Shown here: piece by piece, positions 1 to 5,410 of the stretch
Layout of the letters: every line of letters starts with the position of its first letter
How positions within the stretch are numbered: position 1 is the first letter of the stretch
From: Gallionellaceae bacterium
Lineage (GTDB): Bacteria > Pseudomonadota > Gammaproteobacteria > Burkholderiales > Gallionellaceae
DNA length: 7,884 bases
NCBI GenBank assembly: GCA_021731185.1
Contig: JAKFXW010000053.1
Span: forward strand, 1 to 7,884
Reading direction: 5' to 3'
Made by a program: the position numbers and the translations under genes
The notes under the pieces: model-generated
What the model was told of the DNA's origin: nothing
What the model saw: the letters and a program-made list of their open reading frames with translations, nothing else
Databases searched by the model: none

Positions 1-260
1 GCGACCGACAACTCCGGGCTGGCATCCAGCGCCAATTTCAGTGCGGCCTTCAGGGTAAGCGGAGCAACTGGCTCAGTGACATGTAGCGTGCTGACATTGT
101 CCCCTTGTGGGGCGATGCTCGTTTCAACGCTCGTTTCAACAACGCGGTCGCGCACGGCATCAATCCCACGGGGGGACAATGTAGTTTGTGTACCAGTTTG
201 TGCAAGGGCAGGGTTGAAAAACAGCACCGACAACCCCAACGGTAATATATATCTTCGCAT
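1..260 (-). CDS. TolC-family outer-membrane efflux protein, CzcC-like, 5' part only
   Basis: The first 86 codons are present; the gene runs off the left edge. The ATG at 258-260 follows a good Shine-Dalgarno GGAG (267-270, 6-nt spacing). Residues 1-20 form a signal peptide (MRRY, a hydrophobic run, then NPALA before Q21), so the product is exported. From about residue 66 the text PLTLKAALKLALDASPELSV matches the start of the first helical repeat of TolC/CzcC-type outer-membrane channels ('L-x-x-A-L-x-x-A-L-x-x-N/S-P-x-L'). Such proteins form the outer-membrane duct of RND tripartite efflux pumps. The CzcI-like gene upstream on the same strand suggests metal-ion efflux (Co/Zn/Cd or Cu/Ag), but the substrate cannot be read from this fragment. 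Odd: residues 26-56, between signal peptide and first helix, consist of two copies of a dispersed 20-bp element and a tandem VETSVETS, which looks like inserted, tolerated filler. The family call is fairly secure; CzcC specifically is inference. Confidence 0.78.
   Translation of the reverse strand, partial: MRRYILPLGLSVLFFNPALAQTGTQTTLSPRGIDAVRDRVVETSVETSIAPQGDNVSTLHVTEPVAPLTLKAALKLALDASPELSV
94..113 (-). repeat. Dispersed palindromic-core element, copy 1 (perfect, in gene)
   Basis: On the minus strand this reads GCCCCACAAGGGGACAATGT, identical to the copies at 872-891 and 2365-2384. The core CCCC-ACAA-GGGG can form a 4-bp stem with a 4-nt loop. It lies in frame in the efflux gene and encodes A-P-Q-G-D-N-V at residues 50-56, ahead of the conserved TolC-fold part. 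It is inverted relative to the degenerate copy at 163-182. Confidence 0.85.
117..140. repeat. Perfect 12-bp tandem duplication inside efflux gene
   Basis: GCTCGTTTCAAC occurs twice head to tail (117-128 and 129-140). On the coding strand this gives V-E-T-S-V-E-T-S (residues 41-48). Being a multiple of three it keeps the frame. It sits between two inverted copies of the dispersed element, so the whole residue 26-56 stretch is repeat-derived. Confidence 0.85.
163..182 (+). repeat. Dispersed element, copy 2 (degenerate, antisense in gene)
   Basis: The plus strand reads ATCCCACGGGGGGACAATGT, 16 of 20 identical to the consensus GCCCCACAAGGGGACAATGT; the right 11 bases (GGGGACAATGT) are perfect. 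It is antisense to the host gene, which reads it as T-L-S-P-R-G (residues 27-32). A perfect copy in this orientation would give T-L-S-P-C-G, so the divergence replaces a cysteine in an exported protein. Confidence 0.65.
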
Positions 261-390
261 CGAATTCTCCACAAGTGACAGGGATGAGCTCGGCGAGACG
301 AAGCTGTGATCAGATTAAATCCAGAAATTAATCCAGATTTGTCAGGATAAAGCGTGTGCTAAATCACGAAAGAAGGCTCGTCGCGCCGTA
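261..390 (-). promoter_or_regulatory. Gap between CzcI-like and CzcC-like genes, with adjacent 12-bp repeats
   Basis: This 130-bp stretch separates two same-strand genes. It contains the Shine-Dalgarno GGAG (267-270) for the efflux gene and, on the minus strand, two adjacent near-identical 12-mers: TCTGGATTAATT (337-326) and TCTGGATTTAAT (325-314), 10 of 12 identical. They lie 54-77 bp upstream of the start codon. They could be a regulator site or a simple duplication. I see no convincing -35/-10 pair and no terminator hairpin with a T-tract, so read-through from the upstream gene is the simplest view. Confidence 0.35.
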
Positions 391-765
391 TCAGGCGGTA
401 ACGAACCAGTTGGGGCGTGCGGGTTTATCCGCAGCGAGGAAGGCATAGGATTGATCGTCACGATGCAACGATAACTGCAAGGGCGCGCGCATGGAGAACG
501 TATACTCGCTCAGCGCACCCAAAAAACTTGATAAATGACAGTGATCGTGGTCAAGGCTGGAGTTGCCCTGTTCAGGCGCTGTACTATCGGCGAGCGTGCT
601 GGGCGAAGCCTTGTGATGTTCATCATCATGATGACCAAAGTGCTGGACAGCCTTGTTCTGCTCGTATCCGCAATAATCGGCCACCATAGCCCAAGAGGTC
701 TGGAGCGGGAGCAGGCACAACAAAAGAAGTATGATCAAACGTCGCATAAGTAAAATTGTACGCAC
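391..765 (-). CDS. Small exported His-rich protein, CzcI-like
   Basis: A 124-aa product with an N-terminal signal peptide (M-R-R, a leucine/isoleucine run, then PLQTSWA at about residues 20-26) followed by a periplasmic part rich in His, Asp and Cys: YC at 31-32, QHFGHHDDEHH at 41-51 and LDHDHCHLSS at 71-80. These suit metal binding. Size, PLQxSWA export signal, Y-C start of the mature part and HFGHH cluster match the small CzcI-type proteins that precede czcC in betaproteobacterial czc operons, where they are thought to modulate the efflux system. The downstream CzcC-like gene fits. Start choice is open: GTG at 763-765 has an AGG 6 nt upstream, while ATG at 745-747 lacks one but lies where the 755-784 promoter would start transcription, giving a leaderless 118-aa form. 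The function is inferred from family resemblance and position. Confidence 0.7.
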   Translation of the reverse strand: MRTILLMRRLIILLLLCLLPLQTSWAMVADYCGYEQNKAVQHFGHHDDEHHKASPSTLADSTAPEQGNSSLDHDHCHLSSFLGALSEYTFSMRAPLQLSLHRDDQSYAFLAADKPARPNWFVTA

Positions 766-784
766 TACGAACCTGTCCTGTCAA
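755..784 (-). promoter_or_regulatory. Sigma-70-type promoter for the CzcI-like gene
   Basis: On the minus strand TTGACA (784-779, perfect -35) is followed after 18 bp by TACAAT (760-755, 5 of 6 to the -10 consensus). The predicted start of transcription, about 7 nt beyond the -10, falls at roughly 747-749, on or next to the ATG at 745-747. If active, the mRNA would be leaderless or nearly so, and the GTG at 763-765 would not be transcribed from it. Confidence 0.6.
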
Positions 785-824
785 TTCACAACTTTTTCCT
801 TATCTTCTACAAAATTACGCACTA
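759..824 (-). promoter_or_regulatory. Operator-like direct repeat around the metal-efflux promoter
   Basis: TAGTGCGTA (minus strand) occurs at 767-759 and at 824-816, 57 bp apart. Each is followed by ATTTT, directly in the upstream copy and after a 2-bp insertion in the other. A looser match (GGTCAG versus GGACAG) extends upstream of each. One copy covers the spacer and touches the -10 box; the other lies about 30 bp upstream of the -35 box. This layout suits a dimeric regulator acting on this promoter. No regulator gene is in the window. Confidence 0.4.
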
Positions 825-852
825 TTGTAACTGACCGATGCCCGCCCGCAAT

Positions 853-1269
853 TCATAACCATCTATCCATTACATTGTCCCCTTGTGGGGCATCGCCATT
901 AGCCGCTTCAATAAACTCCAGCGCATTGTCATCAATATCACGGCAAAACAAGGCGCGGCGACCCGATTTACTCACGCTATATTTAATGCTGGCAGCATCC
1001 AGCTTTTTCATCAGTGCATCCAGATTGTCCACCGCCATGGCAACATGACGATCCCGCCCGCCATGTGCTGGGCGTTGCAATCCTTGTTCGGGATTGGGCA
1101 ATTGCATCAAGTGAATTTGCTGCGCGCCCACGTCGTACCACACGCCGGGGAAGCCCATTTCATGACGCTTTTCATCTAACCGAAAGCCCAACACGCCTTC
1201 GTAAAAATTTCGCGCTTGAGCCAAATTTTCCACCAGAAATGTTGCATGTAATATCGCGGTGATTTTCAT
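853..1269 (-). CDS. VOC (glyoxalase/bleomycin-resistance fold) protein
   Basis: A 138-aa single-domain vicinal-oxygen-chelate protein. The start MKITAILHATFLVENLAQ is typical of the fold's first strand, followed by A-R-N-F-Y-E-G-V-L-G-F (19-29). Candidate metal or active-site ligands at the usual places are H8, H53 (QIHLMQL), H75 (RHVAMAV) and E118 (DIDDNALEF, a variant of the D-P-D-G-N-x-x-E motif). I chose the ATG at 1267-1269 because it gives exactly the domain start; the further ATG at 1321-1323 would overlap rluC and add 18 unrelated residues. No clear Shine-Dalgarno is visible. It begins 22 bp after the rluC stop on the same strand, so co-transcription is likely. The specific reaction cannot be told. 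Odd: the domain ends near residue 122, and the last 16 residues (ending APQGDNVMDRWL) contain a dispersed-element copy. Confidence 0.85.
   Translation of the reverse strand: MKITAILHATFLVENLAQARNFYEGVLGFRLDEKRHEMGFPGVWYDVGAQQIHLMQLPNPEQGLQRPAHGGRDRHVAMAVDNLDALMKKLDAASIKYSVSKSGRRALFCRDIDDNALEFIEAANGDAPQGDNVMDRWL
872..891 (-). repeat. Dispersed palindromic-core element, copy 3 (perfect, 3' end of VOC gene)
   Basis: Minus strand GCCCCACAAGGGGACAATGT, a perfect copy. It is read in frame as A-P-Q-G-D-N-V at residues 127-133, six codons before the stop codon, beyond the end of the VOC fold. It appears to supply part of a non-conserved C-terminal tail. Confidence 0.85.
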
Positions 1270-1291
1270 ATTTAACGTTTCAATGTTGGTT

Positions 1292-2266
1292 TTATTTTGT
1301 GACCGCCGCATCCAGCTGGTCAATAAATTTTTGTAATTCTTTGGGTAGCGCGGCCATCAAGCGTAGCGGCTCTTGTGTAAGCGGATGGATAAACGCGATG
1401 GCATGGGCATGTAAAAACATACGCTTTAGGCCTTGTCTATTTAATATAGGCCCATTTAATCCTGACCGGGCGATTTCTTTGTTGCGCGCAAAATCGCCAT
1501 ATTTATCATCTCCCGCAATGGGAAATTTGAGATGCGCCAGATGCACACGAATTTGATGGGTGCGCCCAGTTTTGAGTTGCGCTTCCAGCAGGCTGAAGTC
1601 TGCCCAAGCGCGCTGCAAAGCAAACACGGTGTGCGCGGTCTGCCCATCTTCACGCACCGTCACGCGCTTTTCACCATCGTCATTGACCATTTTGTGCAAG
1701 GGTAATTTGACATGTTGGAGGACATTTTTCCATTGTCCCAGCACCAGACACAAATAACGCTTGTCTGTTTTACCCTCGCGCATTTGTTCGTGCAATCCAG
1801 TCAAAGCAGAACGTTTTTTAGCCAGTAGCAACACGCCCGAAGTTTCCCGATCCAACCGATGCACCAGCTCTAAAAACTTGGCATCGGGCCTTGCGCTACG
1901 CAATTGTTCGATCACGCCAAAGTTGACTCCACTCCCGCCATGCACCGCCACGCCTGCTGGCTTGTCGACTACTAACAATGCGTCATCCTCATACAGGATA
2001 GGAAACTCTGCCGCCACCACATATTTTTTCGGGGATGCTTCTGCCACTCGCACGGGTGGGATACGCACCAGATCACCCAACTGCATACGGTAAGTTTGAT
2101 CGACGCGTTTTTTGTTCACCCGCACTTCACCGCTGCGAAGAATGCGGTAGATATGGCTCTTGGGTACACCTTTGAGCAGCTTGCACAAATAATTGTCAAT
2201 CCGTTGCTCGCAACTGCCTTCATCTATTTCCGTCCAAATCACAGACTCTTTGCGTAAATCATTCAT
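1292..2266 (-). CDS. rluC: 23S rRNA pseudouridine synthase RluC
   Basis: A 324-aa RluA-family pseudouridine synthase; in E. coli RluC modifies U955, U2504 and U2580 of 23S rRNA. An N-terminal S4 RNA-binding domain (about 18-78) carries QRIDNYL, LKGVPKSHIYRILRSGEVRV and VRIPPVRVAE, close to E. coli RluC. The catalytic domain contains LVVDKPAGVAVHGGSG (98-113), FGVIEQLR, the signature HRLDRETSGVLL (136-147) with catalytic Asp139, and LKTGRTHQIRVH (231-242). Length matches E. coli RluC (319 aa). The ATG at 2264-2266 was chosen because it starts just before the S4 domain as in homologues; the frame stays open to 2371, but that extension is non-conserved and runs into a dispersed repeat. There is no good Shine-Dalgarno; an ATG at 2282-2284 is the next alternative. 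The gene is divergent from rne, as in E. coli, and followed closely by the VOC gene. Confidence 0.93.
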   Translation of the reverse strand: MNDLRKESVIWTEIDEGSCEQRIDNYLCKLLKGVPKSHIYRILRSGEVRVNKKRVDQTYRMQLGDLVRIPPVRVAEASPKKYVVAAEFPILYEDDALLVVDKPAGVAVHGGSGVNFGVIEQLRSARPDAKFLELVHRLDRETSGVLLLAKKRSALTGLHEQMREGKTDKRYLCLVLGQWKNVLQHVKLPLHKMVNDDGEKRVTVREDGQTAHTVFALQRAWADFSLLEAQLKTGRTHQIRVHLAHLKFPIAGDDKYGDFARNKEIARSGLNGPILNRQGLKRMFLHAHAIAFIHPLTQEPLRLMAALPKELQKFIDQLDAAVTK

Positions 2267-2364
2267 TTTGCATATACTTCGCATCAGTGCGTGTTGGTTT
2301 AGTGAAGAACGGGATGTTAGTTTCCCCTCGAAATCAAGAACCGGGTACGTGTGCTGGCAGAAAT

Positions 2365-2384
2365 GCCCCACAAGGGGACAATGT
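2365..2384 (+). repeat. Dispersed palindromic-core element, copy 4 (perfect, intergenic)
   Basis: Plus strand GCCCCACAAGGGGACAATGT, identical to the genic copies at 94-113 and 872-891. It lies 98 bp upstream of the rluC start codon in the rluC/rne divergent gap, so the element is not confined to coding sequence. Confidence 0.85.
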
Positions 2385-2545
2385 GCCGCCGTCCCGCTCC
2401 AATCGCAATCCGGTTAATGTCACTCACCGGAACAAGCAGTGATAGTAAATGATTATCGCGCTCTAAACATACAGAATTTTAGGCTCGCTGGATTTTGGGC
2501 ATACGTGAATTTTACCGGAATGCCAGCAACTCAATCAGCGAACCT

Positions 2546-2559
2546 TTGTTAATTAACAA
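2546..2559. promoter_or_regulatory. Perfect 14-bp AT-rich palindrome, operator-like
   Basis: TTGTTAATTAACAA is its own reverse complement. It lies 137 bp upstream of the rne start, about 23 bp ahead of the weak -35 candidate TTGAAC (2583-2588). A symmetric site in a divergent control region suggests a dimeric DNA-binding protein, though an AT-rich 14-mer could arise by chance. Confidence 0.35.
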
Positions 2560-2667
2560 CAAGAAACTACGAGAACAATATCTTGAACAACCGTCGATGC
2601 CGTAACAATATTTACCCGACCCTTATTCATTTTCTTGCACGCATAACCTGCGCGTAGTCTTGTTCTG

Positions 2668-2688
2668 CCCGTGTCTGAGCGCGGGAGA
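2668..2688 (+). promoter_or_regulatory. rne ribosome-binding site inside a leader hairpin
   Basis: The Shine-Dalgarno GGAG (2684-2687) is 9 nt before the ATG. Its first bases form the 3' side of a 6-bp stem: CCCGTG (2668-2673) pairs with CGCGGG (2680-2685, one G-T pair) around the loop TCTGAG. Folding would hide GGG of the site, which gives a possible control of rne translation. Confidence 0.5.
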
Positions 2689-2696
2689 AAAATAAA

Positions 2697-5336
2697 ATGA
2701 AACGCATGTTATTCAATGCGACACAGCCGGAAGAACTCCGCGTCGCCATTGTTGACGGTCAAAAACTCATCGACCTCGACATTGAATCAGCTGGCAAAGA
2801 ACAACGCAAAAGCAACATCTACAAAGCCATCATCACCCGCATCGAGCCTAGCTTGGAAGCGGCCTTCGTCGAATATGGCGGAACCCGACACGGGTTTTTG
2901 CCATTCAAAGAAGTCTCCCCTGATAACTACTTGAATTACTCGGGCAACGGTCGCCCCAGTATTAAAGATGTCATGCGCGAGGGGCAGGAACTGTTGGTGC
3001 AAGTGGAAAAAGACGAGCGCGGCAACAAAGGCGCAGCACTCACCACTTACATCAGCTTGGCGGGTCGCTACATTGTCTTGATGCCGAACAACCCCAATGG
3101 TGGTGGCGTATCGCGCCGCATAGAGGGTGCAGATCGCAACGAATTGCGCGATGTGCTGGCGCAACTTGAAGTGCCGCAAGGAGCGAGCATCATTGCCAGA
3201 ACAGCTGGCATAGGGCGCGACCTGGCGGAGCTGCAATGGGATCTGAATTATCTCAAGCAACTATGGGATGCAATTCACAAGGCGGCTAAAACAGAAAAAG
3301 CACCGTCGCTGATTTATCTGGAAAGCAGTCTGGTGGTGCGCGCCATCCGTGATTATTTCCATCCGGAAATTGGTGAAATCCTGGTCGACACCGATGACAT
3401 CTACCAGCAAGCGCGTGCTTTTATGAGCACCGTTATGCCCGGCAATGTGCATTGCATCAAGCGTTATCATGATGACGTTCCGCTATTTTCACGCTTTCAA
3501 ATCGAGCATCAAATTGAATCGGCGCACGCGCGCCAGATCAACCTGCCTTCGGGTGGCGCGATTGTTATCGATCATACCGAAGCACTAACGGCGATTGACG
3601 TGAACTCGGCCCGCGCCACACGCGGGGGGGACATTGAAACCACCGCGCTCAATACCAACCTTGAAGCAGCAGAGGAAATTGCCCGTCAAATGCGGCTGCG
3701 CGATCTGGGTGGCTTGATCGTCATCGATTTTATTGACATGGAAGTGGCACGCAATCAACGTGAGGTCGAAAACCGATTGCGCGATGCCATGCATCATGAT
3801 CGCGCACGCATCCAAACCAGCAAAATTTCGCGCTTTGGGCTGTTAGAACTGTCGCGTCAGCGTTTGCAACCCAGCCTGGAAGAGTCCAATCACAGCACTT
3901 GTCCGCGCTGCAATGGAATCGGGCATATCCGAGGCATCGAATCTTCTGCCCTGCACATCCTGCGTATCATTCAGGAAGAAGCGATGAAAGAACACAGTGC
4001 AGCCATTCATGTGCAATTACCAATTGATGTCGCCACGTTTTTGCTGAACGAAAAGCGCACTGAGATTCATCAAATTGAATCGCGGTTAAAAGTCAGCATC
4101 ATGCTTATTCCTAATTTGAATTTGGAAACCCCGCACTACGATGTAACCCGATTGCGTGCAGACGATTTAACGGCTGACACGCAATTAGCCAGCTATAAAT
4201 TGGTTTCCACTCAGGAAGCAATCAAGAGTGCCAGCGCGACACAAGATGCCAAGCCGCAGCAAGCGCGCGCGCTGGCCGTGGTGCAGGGCATTACTCCCGA
4301 TCAACCTGCCCCGATGCGTGCAGCCAAGGTTGAAGCCGCACCGCCTTCTATTTTTAATAAGCTATTTGGCTGGCTGATCCCGAGCACGGACACCGCTGCT
4401 TCTGCGCGTCCACAAGCAGCCGCATCGCCGCGTGAACAACATCGTCCGCATCGTGCACCGCGTATCGAAGAACAAAGTGGCGAAGGTGGTCGCCCAGAGG
4501 GTGGTCGAGATAACAACAAGCAGCGCAATAAACCGCGCCGTCCGCGTGAGGATGCAGCACCGCGCACCGATCAACAACATGACAAACCCGCTCCAATCGC
4601 GGCAAAAACTGCCGAGCCACGTGCTGATCGTCCACCGCGCCCAGCACAAGCTAAGCAGGAACGTACTGTGCCACAACACAAGCCTGTGGTGAATAACGCG
4701 AACCCGACTTTGACTAACCAAAATGCCCCACAAAGGAACAATGAATTAGCACCTACTGATTTGGCACTGGAAAACTTACCGCTGGATATTGCTGATCACG
4801 ACCATTTGCCGCCGAGTAAATCCAGCACAGCCCCACAAGGAGACAATGAAAGCGTGCTACTAGCCACCACAGGTGCAATGCCTAGTGGAGGTGCAGCGCA
4901 TGGCGGACGCAAGCGTGGTCGACGTAGTGGTCAACGCGTACGTGGTCGACGCGACCAGCAGGCTGCGGCGCAAGCAGCCAATGAAGGGATGCTGGGTACG
5001 ACACCCAATGAAGGGTATGCCGAAGAGTTGCCAGAAGATAATGAGTTTTTTGAAGCGTCCACTTCAATAGAGGCTTCCGCTTCGAGTGCTACACCACCGC
5101 CACCAAGCATATCCAATGCCATGGTAACCAATACCGTTACATCGCTCATTGACAACGATCATGCCATCAATCTGGTGCAGATTGAAACCAGCCCTGAAAA
5201 ACTGGTCACCCTCGCGCCGCCTAAAGAAACTGCATCGCCACATAGCTCACGCCGTCGTTCCCGCCCGCGTGAAATTTACACGGCGGAAAATAACGAGCCG
5301 CTGGTTCAAATAGAAACTCAATCGCTCAATCAGTAA
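2697..5336 (+). CDS. rne: Ribonuclease E
   Basis: An 879-aa endoribonuclease that starts RNA decay and matures rRNA and tRNA at the inner membrane. The N-terminus MKRMLFNATQPEELRVAIVD matches RNase E. Order: S1 RNA-binding domain (about 36-125, with FVEYGGTRHGFLPF), 5'-sensor/RNase H-like part, DNase I-like catalytic domain with Asp301 (TAIDVNSARATRGGD) and Asp344 (LIVIDFIDME), equivalent to E. coli D303 and D346, and the Zn-link CPRCNGIGH (C402, C405). The catalytic half ends near 515. Then comes a disordered half: a short amphipathic SIFNKLFGWLIP (551-562) that fits a membrane-targeting helix, an Arg/Pro-rich stretch (574-655), a second basic patch (738-753, KRGRRSGQRVRGRRD), and a repeated LVQIET near the end (826-831, 869-874) that may be a partner-binding microdomain. 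Odd: dispersed-element copies encode NAPQRNN (676-682) and TAPQGDN (711-717), and NEG repeats occur at 762-773. Start supported by GGAG 9 nt upstream. Confidence 0.97.
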   Translation: MKRMLFNATQPEELRVAIVDGQKLIDLDIESAGKEQRKSNIYKAIITRIEPSLEAAFVEYGGTRHGFLPFKEVSPDNYLNYSGNGRPSIKDVMREGQELLVQVEKDERGNKGAALTTYISLAGRYIVLMPNNPNGGGVSRRIEGADRNELRDVLAQLEVPQGASIIARTAGIGRDLAELQWDLNYLKQLWDAIHKAAKTEKAPSLIYLESSLVVRAIRDYFHPEIGEILVDTDDIYQQARAFMSTVMPGNVHCIKRYHDDVPLFSRFQIEHQIESAHARQINLPSGGAIVIDHTEALTAIDVNSARATRGGDIETTALNTNLEAAEEIARQMRLRDLGGLIVIDFIDMEVARNQREVENRLRDAMHHDRARIQTSKISRFGLLELSRQRLQPSLEESNHSTCPRCNGIGHIRGIESSALHILRIIQEEAMKEHSAAIHVQLPIDVATFLLNEKRTEIHQIESRLKVSIMLIPNLNLETPHYDVTRLRADDLTADTQLASYKLVSTQEAIKSASATQDAKPQQARALAVVQGITPDQPAPMRAAKVEAAPPSIFNKLFGWLIPSTDTAASARPQAAASPREQHRPHRAPRIEEQSGEGGRPEGGRDNNKQRNKPRRPREDAAPRTDQQHDKPAPIAAKTAEPRADRPPRPAQAKQERTVPQHKPVVNNANPTLTNQNAPQRNNELAPTDLALENLPLDIADHDHLPPSKSSTAPQGDNESVLLATTGAMPSGGAAHGGRKRGRRSGQRVRGRRDQQAAAQAANEGMLGTTPNEGYAEELPEDNEFFEASTSIEASASSATPPPPSISNAMVTNTVTSLIDNDHAINLVQIETSPEKLVTLAPPKETASPHSSRRRSRPREIYTAENNEPLVQIETQSLNQ
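4725..4744 (+). repeat. rne: Dispersed element, copy 5 (degenerate, in rne linker)
   Basis: GCCCCACAAAGGAACAATGA, 17 of 20 identical to the consensus. It encodes A-P-Q-R-N-N (677-682) in the same frame and orientation as the other APQGDN copies. Two G-to-A changes break the hairpin stem, so this copy looks older or freed of any structural constraint. Confidence 0.7.
4830..4849 (+). repeat. rne: Dispersed element, copy 6 (near-perfect, in rne linker)
   Basis: GCCCCACAAGGAGACAATGA, 18 of 20 identical to the consensus. It encodes A-P-Q-G-D-N (712-717). One of the two differences (GGG to GGA) is synonymous. It lies exactly 105 bp, or 35 codons, after copy 5. Confidence 0.8.
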
Positions 5337-5367
5337 CCCTGATCTGGTCTACAAAAAAATCTTAGCT

Positions 5368-5404
5368 GTCCATATTCCTCGCTATAAAGCGGGGAATGTT
5401 GGAC
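5368..5404. terminator. Strong hairpin downstream of rne, possible terminator
   Basis: GTCCATATTCCTCGCT (5368-5383) pairs with AGCGGGGAATGTTGGAC (5388-5404) around the loop ATAA. The stem is about 16 bp with two G-T pairs and one bulged T. It begins 32 bp after the rne stop codon. No T-tract follows on either strand, although a run of A (5353-5359) lies just before it, which on the minus strand would be a T-rich tract 8 nt after the hairpin. It could end minus-strand transcripts from the DUF2062 gene, protect the 3' end of rne mRNA, or belong to the neighbouring repeat. Confidence 0.5.
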
Positions 5405-5410
5405 TATCAG

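Larger units (their letters stand above)
2267..2696. promoter_or_regulatory. Divergent rluC/rne control region
   Basis: 430 bp with no gene. It must contain the rluC promoter (minus) and the rne promoter and leader (plus). Visible: a perfect dispersed-element copy (2365-2384); an inverted repeat TCCGGT (2409-2414) / ACCGGA (2426-2431); a perfect 14-bp palindrome (2546-2559); a repeated AACAATAT (2574-2581 and 2604-2611, 30 bp apart); and a hairpin over the rne ribosome-binding site (2668-2685). A weak promoter candidate for rne is TTGAAC (2583-2588) with CAATAT 17 bp on (2606-2611). No convincing rluC promoter was found. In E. coli rne has a long autoregulatory 5' leader here; whether this one works alike cannot be told from sequence alone. 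Confidence 0.5.

Noticed and set aside
555..585. The CzcI-like protein has APEQGNS, similar to APQGDN
   Set aside because: The DNA match needs a 2-3 base gap and several mismatches; too weak to call a copy.
1270..1323. A longer VOC start at 1323
   Set aside because: It would overlap the end of rluC and add 18 residues before a start that already matches the fold.
1731..1745. CCATTGTCCCAG in rluC resembles the left part of the element
   Set aside because: It encodes conserved LGQW of RluC; only about 9 bases match and there is no hairpin core.
2267..2371. A 35-residue N-terminal extension of rluC starting at 2371
   Set aside because: The extension has no likeness to RluC family starts and begins within the dispersed repeat; the ATG at 2264-2266 gives the normal family length.
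3612..3638. CACGCGGGGGGGACATTG in rne resembles degenerate dispersed-element copy 2
   Set aside because: It encodes the conserved catalytic-site stretch ATRGGDIET of RNase E, so the likeness is chance.
4301..4733. Several overlapping antisense open frames opposite the rne linker
   Set aside because: They arise from the GC-rich, repetitive Arg/Pro/Ala coding of the linker; Cys/Arg-rich products with no start signals.
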